Assembly: GCA_964387495.1 (NCBI GenBank)
Contig: CAYLXB010000001.1
Coordinates: 1-64,000, forward strand
Reading direction: 5' to 3'
Length of the DNA stretch: 64,000 nucleotides
Origin: DSXF01 sp964387495
GTDB lineage: Bacteria > Chloroflexota > Anaerolineae > Anaerolineales > Villigracilaceae
Part shown: piece by piece, positions 54,914 to 64,000 of the stretch
Layout: the number at the start of each line of letters is the position of its first letter
Numbering within the stretch: position 1 is the stretch's first letter
Made by a program: the position numbers and the translations under genes
Notes under the pieces: model-generated
Database searches by the model: none
Seen by the model: the letters and a program-made list of their open reading frames with translations, nothing else
Told to the model about the DNA's origin: nothing

Positions 54914-56956
54914 TCATTGTCCAGCAGGGAGATACCGGTACAGATACCGGACGTCACTCAGCTCAAGAATCAATTCCATGCGGCCCGTCAGCATGCTTTG
55001 ATACGGTGCCGAGTTCAATAGTTTGTACTCTCTTCCGTAAACATAGTCAAGGCCTATTTTATCAAGAAGCTCCGCACCCCGATTTTCCTGCATCAGGGAA
55101 AAATACTCGGGACTATTCACCAGGCCATCCAAGTTCACGACTGTTCGATCCGCAATGAAATAAGCCACTGTCCCACCGCCTGTGATCCCGATCAAAGAAT
55201 CGGGAGGAGTGTTATTCTCCAGGAATTCCACCTCCGAAAATATACGCCGGGACTCGCGGTGGATATCTTCACTGACGCTGAATTCATAAAAGACGATCAC
55301 GAGGGACATCACGCAAGCCAGTGATGCTACCGCCCCCAGGATACGTCCAACATATGTGGCAACGGGGTGACGCTTTAAGCGCTCAATGAGCAAGCCAGCC
55401 AGCAGTCCAATCCATAGAACAGTGAACAACAATTCCCCGCTCCAATACCAAGAGCGGATATGCATGTACAGTGTGCTGGTATAACTGATAATCTGGGCGT
55501 ACAGGCCGGCAAAAATAACAAACAAACCCAACTCATCCACTACGCGGGTAATCCACATGCGGCGAGGGAACATGAGCCAGAAAATTCCAACCAGGCATGC
55601 CAATACCACCAGAATCGTGATAATAACAGCACCACTTTGTCCGAGGGAGGCTTCAAGGCTTTTTTGCAGGGCTGCAACCGGCCTCGAAACCGCTTCCCAG
55701 GAGCTCACACCAAGCAGTTCCGAAAGACTCCGTATCGGCCGCCCGTAGATTGTATTCAGACCACCCCACCAGCGCTTGATCTGCCCGCTGACCGGCATGG
55801 CCGAACCAATGTAAAAATGGTTCCAGGCCATATAGGCAACGAGCATGGAAACTGCCGGCAAGTAGTATCCCAAAGCACGCCGAAAAAGAACCCTCCAATC
55901 ATCCCAGGAACGGAGTGACAATCGGCCATCCCCAGTCTCCTGTACCATGATTTTGCAGGCAAACAGACGGACAAGTAAAACACCTGTGATGGTCAGAAGC
56001 GCATCGATCAGGATGACTGTGCGCGGCAAGGCCGAGTAGACTTTCGAATACTGCAGTCCGACCAGGATGCCTGCCACCAGGGAACTTGCCAGCATCCCGG
56101 CTCCGACCAAGCAGGCAATGAATTTCCCGTCGATTTCCTTCTCTTCCGGACGATAGAGACCGAGGCACAAGAAAACAAGCGGTTTGACTACAAAGCTCAA
56201 TCCCACCAGCCAGGGCAGGGAGACAGCGTTTTGAATGTACTCATAACGGTTGTCCAGGCGCAGGTAATAACTCAACAGCCCGGAGATAAAAATCACTGCC
56301 AGGTCGCCCGCCGCGACGGTACGAAGATATGTCGTGGTAGGCCCCAGGCAGAACCAAACACCCAACAAGAGCACCGCAAAAATATTATCCAGGCGCGCCA
56401 GGATGACCAAACCGGCAACAACCCCCAAGATCACCAGCCGCCTCCAGTCACGCGCACTGTGCCACTGAACGGCAAGGTAAAACAACAGCATCAAGAAGAA
56501 AGCGCTGATGGATGTCTCCATCCCGCCCCGCACAACCACCGCATGAATCAACGGCAGGAAACACCAGATCACAGATGCCAGTGCTGCCGCTTCAACCGGA
56601 ACATACTTGCGCAGGAGGCGAAACAATAGAATGCCAGCCCCCAGGCCGAATGCCGCCGAAACCAGAATCAAAAGACGAAGCGGCAATACCAGGTCAAAGC
56701 GTGCCAGCCAGAACACCGGTAGACAGACAACCATCCAGAGTGGATGAAAGCCATTGGTACGATTAATGCCGTCGAACGTTACACCCTGGCCAGTGGTGAT
56801 GTTTTGGGCAATTTTATAATAATAAAAGGCATCATCACTGTCATACCAACCCAGGACCGTTTCAACAGGACTGAGTGAAATCCAAAGGTGCAGGGCCAGC
56901 CCCAAAACGACCAGCCCAACCTCGAACCACGCCCAAGACAACTTCGTTTTCATCAA
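54914..56956 (-). CDS. Multi-span membrane glycosyltransferase-like protein (GT-C fold)
   Basis: The 680-residue protein has about 12 membrane helices. The first external loop contains GWYDSDDAFYYYKIAQN, the acidic motif expected in GT-C enzymes that use polyprenyl-phosphate sugars. A C-terminal soluble region (about 560-680) includes TPPDSLIGITGGGTVAYFIADRTVVNLDG. It may add a sugar to lipid-linked glycan on the outer face of the membrane. The substrate cannot be read from the sequence. Confidence 0.72.
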   Translation of the reverse strand: MMKTKLSWAWFEVGLVVLGLALHLWISLSPVETVLGWYDSDDAFYYYKIAQNITTGQGVTFDGINRTNGFHPLWMVVCLPVFWLARFDLVLPLRLLILVSAAFGLGAGILLFRLLRKYVPVEAAALASVIWCFLPLIHAVVVRGGMETSISAFFLMLLFYLAVQWHSARDWRRLVILGVVAGLVILARLDNIFAVLLLGVWFCLGPTTTYLRTVAAGDLAVIFISGLLSYYLRLDNRYEYIQNAVSLPWLVGLSFVVKPLVFLCLGLYRPEEKEIDGKFIACLVGAGMLASSLVAGILVGLQYSKVYSALPRTVILIDALLTITGVLLVRLFACKIMVQETGDGRLSLRSWDDWRVLFRRALGYYLPAVSMLVAYMAWNHFYIGSAMPVSGQIKRWWGGLNTIYGRPIRSLSELLGVSSWEAVSRPVAALQKSLEASLGQSGAVIITILVVLACLVGIFWLMFPRRMWITRVVDELGLFVIFAGLYAQIISYTSTLYMHIRSWYWSGELLFTVLWIGLLAGLLIERLKRHPVATYVGRILGAVASLACVMSLVIVFYEFSVSEDIHRESRRIFSEVEFLENNTPPDSLIGITGGGTVAYFIADRTVVNLDGLVNSPEYFSLMQENRGAELLDKIGLDYVYGREYKLLNSAPYQSMLTGRMELILELSDVRYLYRYLPAGQ

Positions 56957-56959
56957 TGC

Positions 56960-57784
56960 TTACCAAGCAGTCCAACCACCGTCCACAACCACATTATTAC
57001 CAGTCATGTAAGACGACGCATCCGAAGCCAAAAACAGCAAAGCACCGTTCATTTCATCTTTGTGCGCCATACGTCCCAGGATCGTTTTGGCGGAATAATT
57101 CCTGACGAAATACTCCTCATGGTTATTAAATACCCCTCCCGGCGTCAACGCATTCACACGAATCTCTGTCCCGGCGTAGTAAGCTGCCAGGTATTTGGTA
57201 AAGCCCAGCACACCCGCCTTCGTAACGGTATAGTAAACAGGCTTAAATGCCACACGCTGACCATCCTTGACATAAATACGCTGGTCGGGGCCGTTCAGGC
57301 CATACGTCGAGCAGATATTGATAACACTGCCCTTTCCTTGTTTCAGAATCTGTTTTACAGCGGCCTGTGTCATCAGGAATATGCCGGTCAGATTAACATT
57401 CAACGCGGCATTCCACTGTTCCAGCGGATAATCCTCGAACTTGCCCGGCGTAATCCCTTTGGCCAGAGCATCCGGATCGAACTTGGGATCCAGGGCAGCC
57501 GAATTGACCAGAATATCCAGCCGCCCAAATGCGGACAGTGCCAGATCGACTGCACCGCGGCAAGACTCCGGACTGGTTATATCCAGACCGTAGCCCACAG
57601 CGCGGAGACCAGACTCGGTCAAAGCATGCGCTGTTTTTTCTGCCATTCCAGCATTCAGGTCTGCTACAATGACGCCTGCACCTGCTTCAGCAAGCGTACG
57701 GGAAAATTCAGCCCCCAACAAACCTGCCCCCCCGGTAACGATGGCAGCGCGGCCAGTTAGATCAAATTTTTCCTGAATCGTCAT
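56960..57784 (-). CDS. Short-chain dehydrogenase/reductase
   Basis: The 274-residue oxidoreductase has the NAD(P)-binding TGGAGLLGAEF, the NSAA motif, a conserved Ser (NICSTYG) and the catalytic YTVTK. Its place in a nonulosonic-acid locus resembles PtmA-type SDR genes that lie next to CMP-legionaminate synthetase genes in Campylobacter, but this role is inference. Start MTIQEKFDLTG is typical. Confidence 0.85.
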   Translation of the reverse strand: MTIQEKFDLTGRAAIVTGGAGLLGAEFSRTLAEAGAGVIVADLNAGMAEKTAHALTESGLRAVGYGLDITSPESCRGAVDLALSAFGRLDILVNSAALDPKFDPDALAKGITPGKFEDYPLEQWNAALNVNLTGIFLMTQAAVKQILKQGKGSVINICSTYGLNGPDQRIYVKDGQRVAFKPVYYTVTKAGVLGFTKYLAAYYAGTEIRVNALTPGGVFNNHEEYFVRNYSAKTILGRMAHKDEMNGALLFLASDASSYMTGNNVVVDGGWTAW

Positions 57785-57789
57785 CCCTG

Positions 57790-59382
57790 TTACTCCTGTG
57801 AAATTAAGCCAAAGAGCAGGTTGTCGCCCTGCTTCTGAAACAGCGGCAGTCCAGTCAAAAAGGATTGGATGCCCAAACCCGTCTCGCCTGTTTCGACTTC
57901 TGAGATATCGAAGATCGCCAGGACAGCGCGTCCCTGCAAAACGTCCTGACGCATGCCAGTCAATTGAGCTTCATAATTGCTACGCGTCTCCAGTGTGACT
58001 GCATCCACCGGAGTAGGCAGGACGCGGCTGGGGCGTCCGGTCACCAGGTAAACAGCGGGGGGCGAGTTGGTGTAGATAATGGTCCCTTGGGGTAATTTTT
58101 TTAGTGTCGCCATAATTGGTGAATCACGCCATTTCCAGGAAGCATACCCTTGACCTGATTTTTGCAGTTCCAGGAATGTCCGGCTGAACCCAACCCCGGA
58201 AAGCACCAATGAAAAGACTGCCAACACAATCACCGCGATCCGGATCAGCTTTGCCCGCTGCCAGAGCCAGTTGCCCAATCCTACCAGTAGAATCAAGAAA
58301 GATACATAGAATGGCGAAAGGATGCGCGGCTGGAACTTTGTACTGGCATCGAACAGACTCATTGAGGCGACGACGGCTGAAAGATAACCGAAAACATACA
58401 AACCGGCTGTGAACGAAAGGGCTTCCGGCCGTCTGCCAGGGAAGCGAGATGAGAAGAAAAAATGCCGCAGACCCGTTACCAACAGCCAGGCCAGCAAAAT
58501 CAGCCCAACTGCCAGCAGGAACCAATGAACGAGGCCGGATTTAAAAAGGGCTGACTGCCACTCTGGAACCGGCATAAGGAAGTTTGAGAATGCATAAACT
58601 CCTCGGCGGATATTTTCCAACGTCAACGGATGCCACCCGATAGAACGGTTGGTGACATTGCCCCCCAGCAGGCTATTTCGAACCGCCCACCCCAAAACAA
58701 AGGGAGTGAAACCAAGGAGGAAGACGATAATGGAAATAAGCCTCTTGCGCCAGGTATCTTGCAGCAATAAGAGGGCCACACAAAAGGTGGCAGCCAGTGC
58801 CAGGCCTGTGTATCGTGTCAGGTAAGCCAGGCCTGCTGTCAGACCCACCGCAGTCACCCAGCCAAACTTTCCGTAGTCAAAATAGCATGAAAAAAGAATG
58901 AGACTGACCAGACTGAGGAGCAGGAACAATGGTTCGCTAAGAGCACCAGTATGGAGACTGAACAATGCGGGGTTCGCGCCAAATAACACCGCCAGCAACA
59001 AACCTCCCGGCCTGGAGCGAGTCATCTTCCAGCCAAGCAGACCAAGCAGGATCGTACTGATGCCAAAAGCCAGCACATTGATCAGGCGGGCTCCCCGCAA
59101 GGGATCCAGACCCATCAGTCCCAACCCCGCCAGCACAAGCGAAAAGAGTGGGGGGTAATGAGTGATGGGCTCCAGTTCACTATCCAGCCAGATATCGCTA
59201 TAACCCTGCCCGCTGATTATCCCACGTGCCCCTCCAATATATGCAGCCGAGTCATTGGCCAATCCCATGCCATTGGGCGTGGCACGCAGCAGGGCATAGG
59301 ATGCCAAAAGACCGGTCAGCACCAAAGAAAACAGGAACAAGCCCGGGGTCCGTACCAACCGTTGTAAGGATAGCGGGAGCAT
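57790..59382 (-). CDS. ArnT/PMT-like membrane glycosyltransferase
   Basis: The 530-residue protein has about 11 membrane helices and the GT-C loop NDSAAYIGGARGIISGQGYSD followed by ITHYPPLFSL. I chose the ATG at 59382 because the open frame upstream of it crosses the terminator of the preceding gene; an ATG at 59439 is a less likely alternative. It should transfer a sugar from a polyprenyl-phosphate donor. It lies between the PAPS synthesis gene and the SDR gene. Confidence 0.72.
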   Translation of the reverse strand: MLPLSLQRLVRTPGLFLFSLVLTGLLASYALLRATPNGMGLANDSAAYIGGARGIISGQGYSDIWLDSELEPITHYPPLFSLVLAGLGLMGLDPLRGARLINVLAFGISTILLGLLGWKMTRSRPGGLLLAVLFGANPALFSLHTGALSEPLFLLLSLVSLILFSCYFDYGKFGWVTAVGLTAGLAYLTRYTGLALAATFCVALLLLQDTWRKRLISIIVFLLGFTPFVLGWAVRNSLLGGNVTNRSIGWHPLTLENIRRGVYAFSNFLMPVPEWQSALFKSGLVHWFLLAVGLILLAWLLVTGLRHFFFSSRFPGRRPEALSFTAGLYVFGYLSAVVASMSLFDASTKFQPRILSPFYVSFLILLVGLGNWLWQRAKLIRIAVIVLAVFSLVLSGVGFSRTFLELQKSGQGYASWKWRDSPIMATLKKLPQGTIIYTNSPPAVYLVTGRPSRVLPTPVDAVTLETRSNYEAQLTGMRQDVLQGRAVLAIFDISEVETGETGLGIQSFLTGLPLFQKQGDNLLFGLISQE

Positions 59383-59403
59383 GAGTCCGGTGAAAAAGGC
59401 AAA

Positions 59404-59438
59404 TGGGGCAGCAGTTCGATCGTGAAACAGCTGCCCCA
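59404..59438 (-). terminator. Terminator after the sulfurylase/APS kinase gene
   Basis: TGGGGCAGC (59404-59412) and GCTGCCCCA (59430-59438) form a perfect 9-bp stem. On the minus strand it is followed by TTTGCCTTTTTC. It starts 15 bp after the stop codon. Confidence 0.6.
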
Positions 59439-59452
59439 TGGGAAGACGAATC

Positions 59453-61183
59453 CTAGTCCTCTGAACGCAGGTAACCGTGTTCGACCAGGTACGTAACAAT
59501 CTTACGAGCGTTCTCCTCAGGAGTGGCGCCATATCCCTGCAAGGTAATTTCAGGATCGATCGGCGGTTCGTAGGGATCATCCACACCGGTGAAGCCCATC
59601 GGTTTGCCATCCTGCATAGCCTGGCGTGCTTTCGCATACAGACCTTTCACATCGCGCTGCTCACAAACCTCAACCGGGGTGTCCATATAGGCCATGATGA
59701 AGTTCTCGCCAACCATTTTACGGGATTCTTCACGCGCGGCGCGATAGGGGCTGATGGCCGCGCAGATGACCGCACCGCCATGCCGGGAAATTTCGCCAGC
59801 CACAAAGCCGATGCGCAGGATGTTCGTGTCGCGGTCTTCCTTGCTGAAGCCGAGGCCTTTGGAAAGGTGGGTGCGGACCACGTCACCATCCAGCACGGTG
59901 GCTTGCCGGCCATGCTCGAGCAGGAGTTCGGTGAGGATCTGGGTGGTGGCACTTTTACCGGAACCACTCAGGCCAGTGAACCAAATGCAAAAGCCCTGCT
60001 GGTAGCGCGGGGGATAAGATTGGCGGAGGATTTCAGCAGTCTCCGGGCGGGTAAACCAATCAGGCAGAAGTTTGCCCTTGGCCAGATATTCATCGCGCAC
60101 CTGAGTGCCGGAGATATTGAGCGTTTTAGCGCCCGCCGGAACGTCCTTGGCTTCCACATAGCGGTCTTCATCGGGCAGGTAGACCAGCATCTCAAAGGGC
60201 ACCATTTTGACACCCAGTTCGGCTTCGTGCTCGGTCATCAAAGTCTGGGCATCGTACGGACCGTAAAAGGGTTTGCCGGTGCTGTCATTCCCTGGACCAG
60301 CGTGATCCCGGCCAACAATGAAGTGGTTGGCCCCGTGGTTGCGGCGGATGATGGCATGCAGCAGACCTTCCTTGGGCCCAGCCATGCGCATGGCCAGCGG
60401 CAGGAGGCTGAGCAGGGTGTCGTTTTTATCGTAATAATTATCGACCAATGCCTTGTAGGTGCGAACACGGGTATAGTGATCCACGTCACCGGGCTTTGTC
60501 ATACCCACCACGGGATGAATCAGCAGAGAACCACCCACAGCCGCTGCAGCGCGTTTCGTCAGTTCCTCGTGAATACGGTGCAGTGGGTTGCGAGTCTGAA
60601 AAGCAACTACATTGTCATGCCCCATGGCTTCCAGCAGCGAACGCACGTCCGCAGGCGTACGGCGCAGTTCAACGTAGTCATAATACTTGGGCAGGTTGAT
60701 AACCTTGAGCGGGCCGCTGATGCACACCTTTCCCCAGCGGGCCATTTCAGAAACCATCGGGTGCTTGGAATCGGTCGAACCATAGGCCAGGGCCGCTTCA
60801 GTCTCAGCATCCCAGTGATAGACTTCGTCGATGGTCAAGATGGCAATGATATCGTTGTTGGCGTTACGCAGGACAATATCCTCACCAACGGTGGGAAGTT
60901 CCTTCGGGTCCACTGTCAGGGTGATGGGCAGGGGCCAGAGGGTGCCATCCGTCAGGCGCATTTCATGCAGGACACGCTCGTAATCAGCCTTCCCCATAAA
61001 GGTGGTCAGCGGGGAAAAACCGCCCGTGGCAAGCAGTTCCAGGTCACACAAGTTGCGCATGGAAATCTTGATGGATGGGAGCTTGTTGGCGCGCGCCAGA
61101 AGGGCTTCTCGCTCTTCACCGGTCACAACCAGGTTGACAAGTTTTCCACCATAGGGGGCAATCAGATTGGCTTTCTTTGACAT
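59453..61183 (-). CDS. Fused ATP sulfurylase and APS kinase (PAPS synthesis)
   Basis: The 576-residue protein has an N-terminal sulfate adenylyltransferase (about 1-390, with QTRNPLHRIHEE near 195 and GRDHAGPGNDSTGKPFYG) and a C-terminal APS kinase (P-loop GLSGSGKS near 405, DGDVVRTHLSKGLGFSKEDRD). Together they turn sulfate and two ATP into PAPS. No sulfate-reduction genes are nearby, while a sulfotransferase lies in the same locus, so a role in sulfation rather than respiration or cysteine synthesis is likely. The motif order matches the sulfurylase-kinase fusions of bacteria and fungi. Confidence 0.92.
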   Translation of the reverse strand: MSKKANLIAPYGGKLVNLVVTGEEREALLARANKLPSIKISMRNLCDLELLATGGFSPLTTFMGKADYERVLHEMRLTDGTLWPLPITLTVDPKELPTVGEDIVLRNANNDIIAILTIDEVYHWDAETEAALAYGSTDSKHPMVSEMARWGKVCISGPLKVINLPKYYDYVELRRTPADVRSLLEAMGHDNVVAFQTRNPLHRIHEELTKRAAAAVGGSLLIHPVVGMTKPGDVDHYTRVRTYKALVDNYYDKNDTLLSLLPLAMRMAGPKEGLLHAIIRRNHGANHFIVGRDHAGPGNDSTGKPFYGPYDAQTLMTEHEAELGVKMVPFEMLVYLPDEDRYVEAKDVPAGAKTLNISGTQVRDEYLAKGKLLPDWFTRPETAEILRQSYPPRYQQGFCIWFTGLSGSGKSATTQILTELLLEHGRQATVLDGDVVRTHLSKGLGFSKEDRDTNILRIGFVAGEISRHGGAVICAAISPYRAAREESRKMVGENFIMAYMDTPVEVCEQRDVKGLYAKARQAMQDGKPMGFTGVDDPYEPPIDPEITLQGYGATPEENARKIVTYLVEHGYLRSED

Positions 61184-61306
61184 TTTTTACTCCGTAGTTT
61201 GGTTTTATTGCGATCGTTCACGAAGATACAATCCGCATGTTTGGGTAGGACAGGTCCGTCATTCTAAATTCAATGACTGAATTTTGAACAGCCGCTATTA
61301 TAGCAG

Positions 61307-61315
61307 GTTCTCGGC
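61307..61315 (-). promoter_or_regulatory. Extended -10 promoter of the PAPS synthesis gene
   Basis: On the minus strand TGCTATAAT lies about 125 bp before the start codon, the same form as at dnaE. No good -35 box is seen. The gap 61184-61367 shows no other element. Confidence 0.5.
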
Positions 61316-61367
61316 AAAGGTTATGGGATATTCGTCACGAGTATTACGGGTAAAACGGCGTAACAGG

Positions 61368-63371
61368 TTACGGTTCTACGCAAAGCAAACTCTTAACCTG
61401 TTCCTGAATGTCTGTGGATAGATTCGGCATCGCAGACAATATTCTACAGGCCTGCATGGCGACAAAAGGATCAACCGAAACCAGACCGGAAATCTCGGTT
61501 ACACGTTCCACATCATTAAAAATGGCGTAGACCTGTAAGAACGGCATCCACTCAACAAGGTCTTTGGCCAATAACCCTCGTGTCCGGGCTTCTTCTGCCA
61601 AGGAAAAAACAGCATCCCAATCCTCACGCTGGCGAGCAAGGTTGGCCTTCTGATAGTAATAGCACCAGCCATGAGCCGGTTCCGCTCCAAAGAATATTTC
61701 CGGCGGAATACGGGCCGGGGAGTCGAGAATAATCCGCTCGATCTCTGTATAGGGGGCAATCAGCATCAGGTCTTCTCTTTCAGCGGATGAGAATTCCGGT
61801 TGCAGGGCCGAAATAACCTGAACACAGGAGTCTTCAGAAGGTTTACTCAGGATGAGAATGTTGCGATAATTCTTGTATGTCCGAATGGAGCGACGGTTAT
61901 CAAACTCCTGACGTTCGCGGCGCACCACCTTTACCACCGTCTCATGGTTAAGCAGAGCAGCAAATACACCCGGCTGGGCGTATTTATCATTCGTCCCCTG
62001 CGGATAATAAATCTGGTTTGCCGGACCCCAGATAAAGTAATCTTCTTCAATGGCAGCTTTGGGGTAGTTGGCAATCAAGGTGGTATTTTGCTGCAACTGT
62101 GGAACGCGCCAACTGACCTGCCACCAAAAGTCGTGAATGGTGGCAGTTTCCTGGGCATGGTCCAAGCCATTGGCAAAATGTGTAAAGACTGCAGAAGCCA
62201 CCAACAACGACAACAGCCCCTGGCGTAGCCGTATATCTTTCAACCAGTCAAATAATACTGCCAGGATCAACAATGCCCCACCCAGGCTGACCAGGGTATA
62301 ACGAGAATAGGCCGGGAAAATGATATGCCTCCCAACCAGAATGACAGGAACTATTCCGGCTAAGACCCAGACCAGGCCCAGCCAGAAGGCTTCGCGATGC
62401 CAATCAACTATCCCGGGTACGCTCTCTTGATCCTGCACACGCCGCAGTCCAAACCAGGCAGCTGCAAAAGCCAAAGCAGCAATGCCCAGACCTGCCAGTG
62501 CAGCTTTGACCTCCAAAGCAAAAGCAATGCGACTCAACGGGATTGTCCAAGCCAGGAACAACACATTGAAAACATCCTGGAGCAGGTAGATGCCCCAACT
62601 TGCCAGTGTGTGTAACGGAGCATTGACCACAGCAACCAATTGTGGGCCAATATCCGTTGCACCGCGTTCACTCTCAAAGAAAAACAAGCGCCAGGCCAGG
62701 AAGAAGACCGGAATAACAGCCAACGGCAACCAGGTTTGAATTGTCCGGTGCAGGACCGTCTTCCAACCACCCGGCTGCCGGTTGGCCAACAGGATGATCA
62801 GTCCCAGGCGGGCAGCCTCGAAGCCTATGTAATATTCCATCTGGCCGAGATAAAACCAACCCAACAGAATGGACAGTCCGAAGAACACCACTTTCCCGGG
62901 CAGACGTACGGTGAGCATGGCCTTGACGGTCAGCGCCAAGGAAAGCATGGCAGCAGCCAGCCCCACGATGTGGCACAAATAATCAATGGCATTGGGTTGT
63001 GACAGGAAGCCCGGATAAATCAAAAAAAGCAGTGCGGCCCAGGTTGCGGTCGAGTGCCTGCGCGGCCAAAGCATACGGAGCATCCATAAGTAGCACAACC
63101 CGCTCAACAGGCGAAAGGCAAATGCCGCTAAATTATATGGAAGTGGTTTTTCGCCAAACAAGATATAGGCCGGAATCATTACCAGGGCACGCGCCGGCCG
63201 GTCCACTGCAAAAATTTCCTTGAAAACGGATGGTCCGGACACGCGAGCAGCATACATCAAATACCAATCATCCTGATAATGGCCCAACAAACCCACCAGG
63301 GGCAGATAAGCCAGCCCGGCGATGATTGCCAGCAACACTCCAATCCAAATGTCTTGATATTTTTCTTTCAC
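61368..63371 (-). CDS. Large membrane protein, GT-C-like
   Basis: The 667-residue protein has about 11 membrane helices in its first 430 residues and a soluble C-terminal part. The first external loop carries GHYQDDWYLMYAARVSG, an acidic pattern seen in GT-C glycosyltransferases. Soluble residues 440-667 are Ala/Leu-rich and may form TPR-like helices. Its ATG overlaps the stop codon of the upstream oxidoreductase (ATGA). I cannot assign the sugar or acceptor. Confidence 0.65.
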   Translation of the reverse strand: MKEKYQDIWIGVLLAIIAGLAYLPLVGLLGHYQDDWYLMYAARVSGPSVFKEIFAVDRPARALVMIPAYILFGEKPLPYNLAAFAFRLLSGLCYLWMLRMLWPRRHSTATWAALLFLIYPGFLSQPNAIDYLCHIVGLAAAMLSLALTVKAMLTVRLPGKVVFFGLSILLGWFYLGQMEYYIGFEAARLGLIILLANRQPGGWKTVLHRTIQTWLPLAVIPVFFLAWRLFFFESERGATDIGPQLVAVVNAPLHTLASWGIYLLQDVFNVLFLAWTIPLSRIAFALEVKAALAGLGIAALAFAAAWFGLRRVQDQESVPGIVDWHREAFWLGLVWVLAGIVPVILVGRHIIFPAYSRYTLVSLGGALLILAVLFDWLKDIRLRQGLLSLLVASAVFTHFANGLDHAQETATIHDFWWQVSWRVPQLQQNTTLIANYPKAAIEEDYFIWGPANQIYYPQGTNDKYAQPGVFAALLNHETVVKVVRRERQEFDNRRSIRTYKNYRNILILSKPSEDSCVQVISALQPEFSSAEREDLMLIAPYTEIERIILDSPARIPPEIFFGAEPAHGWCYYYQKANLARQREDWDAVFSLAEEARTRGLLAKDLVEWMPFLQVYAIFNDVERVTEISGLVSVDPFVAMQACRILSAMPNLSTDIQEQVKSLLCVEP

Positions 63372-64000
63372 TTTGCTACTCCATGCAAAGAAATGACACG
63401 GGCTTCCTGACCGGATTTAAGTGCAGCCAGGGCCATCTCCAGCGCACAAATGCCGTCCGGCAACGAACAGACCGGTTCGGCCTCCCCGCGCACCACCTCG
63501 ATGAAATGGCGCATTTGCGCCACGAAGAGCTGGTTTCGCTCAAAACCATCAGGCGGGGAATAATACGCGACCTTCGGCGCTGGTGGGTCAGCGCTCCAGG
63601 TGCCAAAGTCAGGATGACCCCGTAGGAAATGAAGAATACCGTCGGCATTGTCCCAGCGCAGAGTCCCATTTGAACCAACGATCTCCAGGCGGTGCACCGG
63701 CGGGCGCTGGAAATAGTTCAGGTGCACGCCGCCAACCACGCCATTTACGAAACGCAGTCCGATTTCAGCCACATCCTCCACATTTACTTCGAGAGGCGAG
63801 ATATGACCATTGAAGGACCAGAGAACATCCACATCGCCCAGCAAATATCGAAGATAGTCCAACGGATGCGTAAGGGTACGGATAACGCCGCCGCCCAGGT
63901 CAGCACGCGCGGCATAACTCTGGCGGTAGTCTTCCCACGGATGCCAGTTGGGAAGGTACTCACCCCAATACGCATGGACCGTCAATACCTTTCCAAGTTC
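63368..64000 (-). CDS. Gfo/Idh/MocA-family oxidoreductase, 5' end outside the window
   Basis: About 210 C-terminal residues are present; the frame continues past base 64000. The visible part is the C-terminal alpha/beta substrate domain, with GGGVIRTLTHPLDYLRYLLGD (a conserved GG..D..H..D-type motif) and EVNVEDVAEIGLRFVNGVVG. Members of this family oxidise or reduce sugars or nucleotide sugars with NAD(P), often in polysaccharide loci. The N-terminal dinucleotide-binding part cannot be seen here. Confidence 0.82.
   Translation of the reverse strand, partial: ELGKVLTVHAYWGEYLPNWHPWEDYRQSYAARADLGGGVIRTLTHPLDYLRYLLGDVDVLWSFNGHISPLEVNVEDVAEIGLRFVNGVVGGVHLNYFQRPPVHRLEIVGSNGTLRWDNADGILHFLRGHPDFGTWSADPPAPKVAYYSPPDGFERNQLFVAQMRHFIEVVRGEAEPVCSLPDGICALEMALAALKSGQEARVISLHGVAK

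Noticed and set aside
59477..61180. 567-codon plus-strand ORF opposite the sulfurylase/APS kinase gene
   Set aside because: The minus strand has clear catalytic motifs along its whole length; the antisense frame is a shadow.

Overview
The window looks like a piece of chromosome from a filamentous or biofilm-forming member of the Chloroflexota (Anaerolineae-like). This is inference from the gene set, not from a search. The pointers are a T-box controlled trpB2, a complete 14-gene respiratory complex I operon, a fused glycyl-tRNA synthetase, a lipoprotein with a Thr/Glu/Ala/Pro linker of the kind common in this phylum, and a large surface-polysaccharide locus. No rRNA, tRNA, CRISPR array or insertion sequence was recognised.

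Layout. 1-9.6 kb: a tryptophan T-box and trpB2; a possible unclassified riboswitch before a PAS-PAS-PAS-GGDEF diguanylate cyclase; dnaE (minus); gmk and a rhomboid protease (plus). 9.6-18.5 kb: a small membrane protein, a peptide ABC transporter with only one ATPase gene, an AmmeMemoRadiSam radical-SAM protein, mobA, a universal stress protein and a proline racemase-family enzyme. 18.6-33.1 kb: nuoA to nuoN in standard order on the minus strand. 33.3-40.0 kb: glyQS fusion, dnaG and a primary-type sigma factor, all minus.

40.1-50.0 kb is the most interesting part. It holds a diversity-generating retroelement (DGR): template repeat TR (40381-40493), Avd, a DGR-type reverse transcriptase, and a target gene whose last codons form the variable repeat VR (42009-42121). 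Base-by-base comparison of TR and VR gives 15 mismatches in 113 bp, and all 15 fall on adenines of the sense-strand TR. The target is a membrane protein with a cytoplasmic AAA ATPase, one transmembrane helix and a predicted external FGE/C-type-lectin-like domain that carries the VR. It sits in a same-strand cluster with a TIR-AAA protein (8-bp overlap), a lone TIR protein, a PrsW-like membrane protein fused to GAF, and a second receptor-like protein (TIR, membrane helix, Pro/Thr linker, FGE domain). Together they look like a bacterial receptor/conflict system with a hypermutable outer domain and TIR effectors inside.

50.1-64.0 kb is a minus-strand surface glycan locus: a capsule-type synthesis protein, a sulfotransferase, a NeuB-family synthase, a CMP-nonulosonate synthetase fused to a HAD phosphatase, three multi-membrane-span glycosyltransferase-like proteins, an SDR oxidoreductase, a fused ATP sulfurylase/APS kinase that would make PAPS for the sulfotransferase, and a Gfo/Idh/MocA oxidoreductase that runs off the window end. 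The genes suggest a sulfated, nonulosonic-acid-containing polysaccharide.
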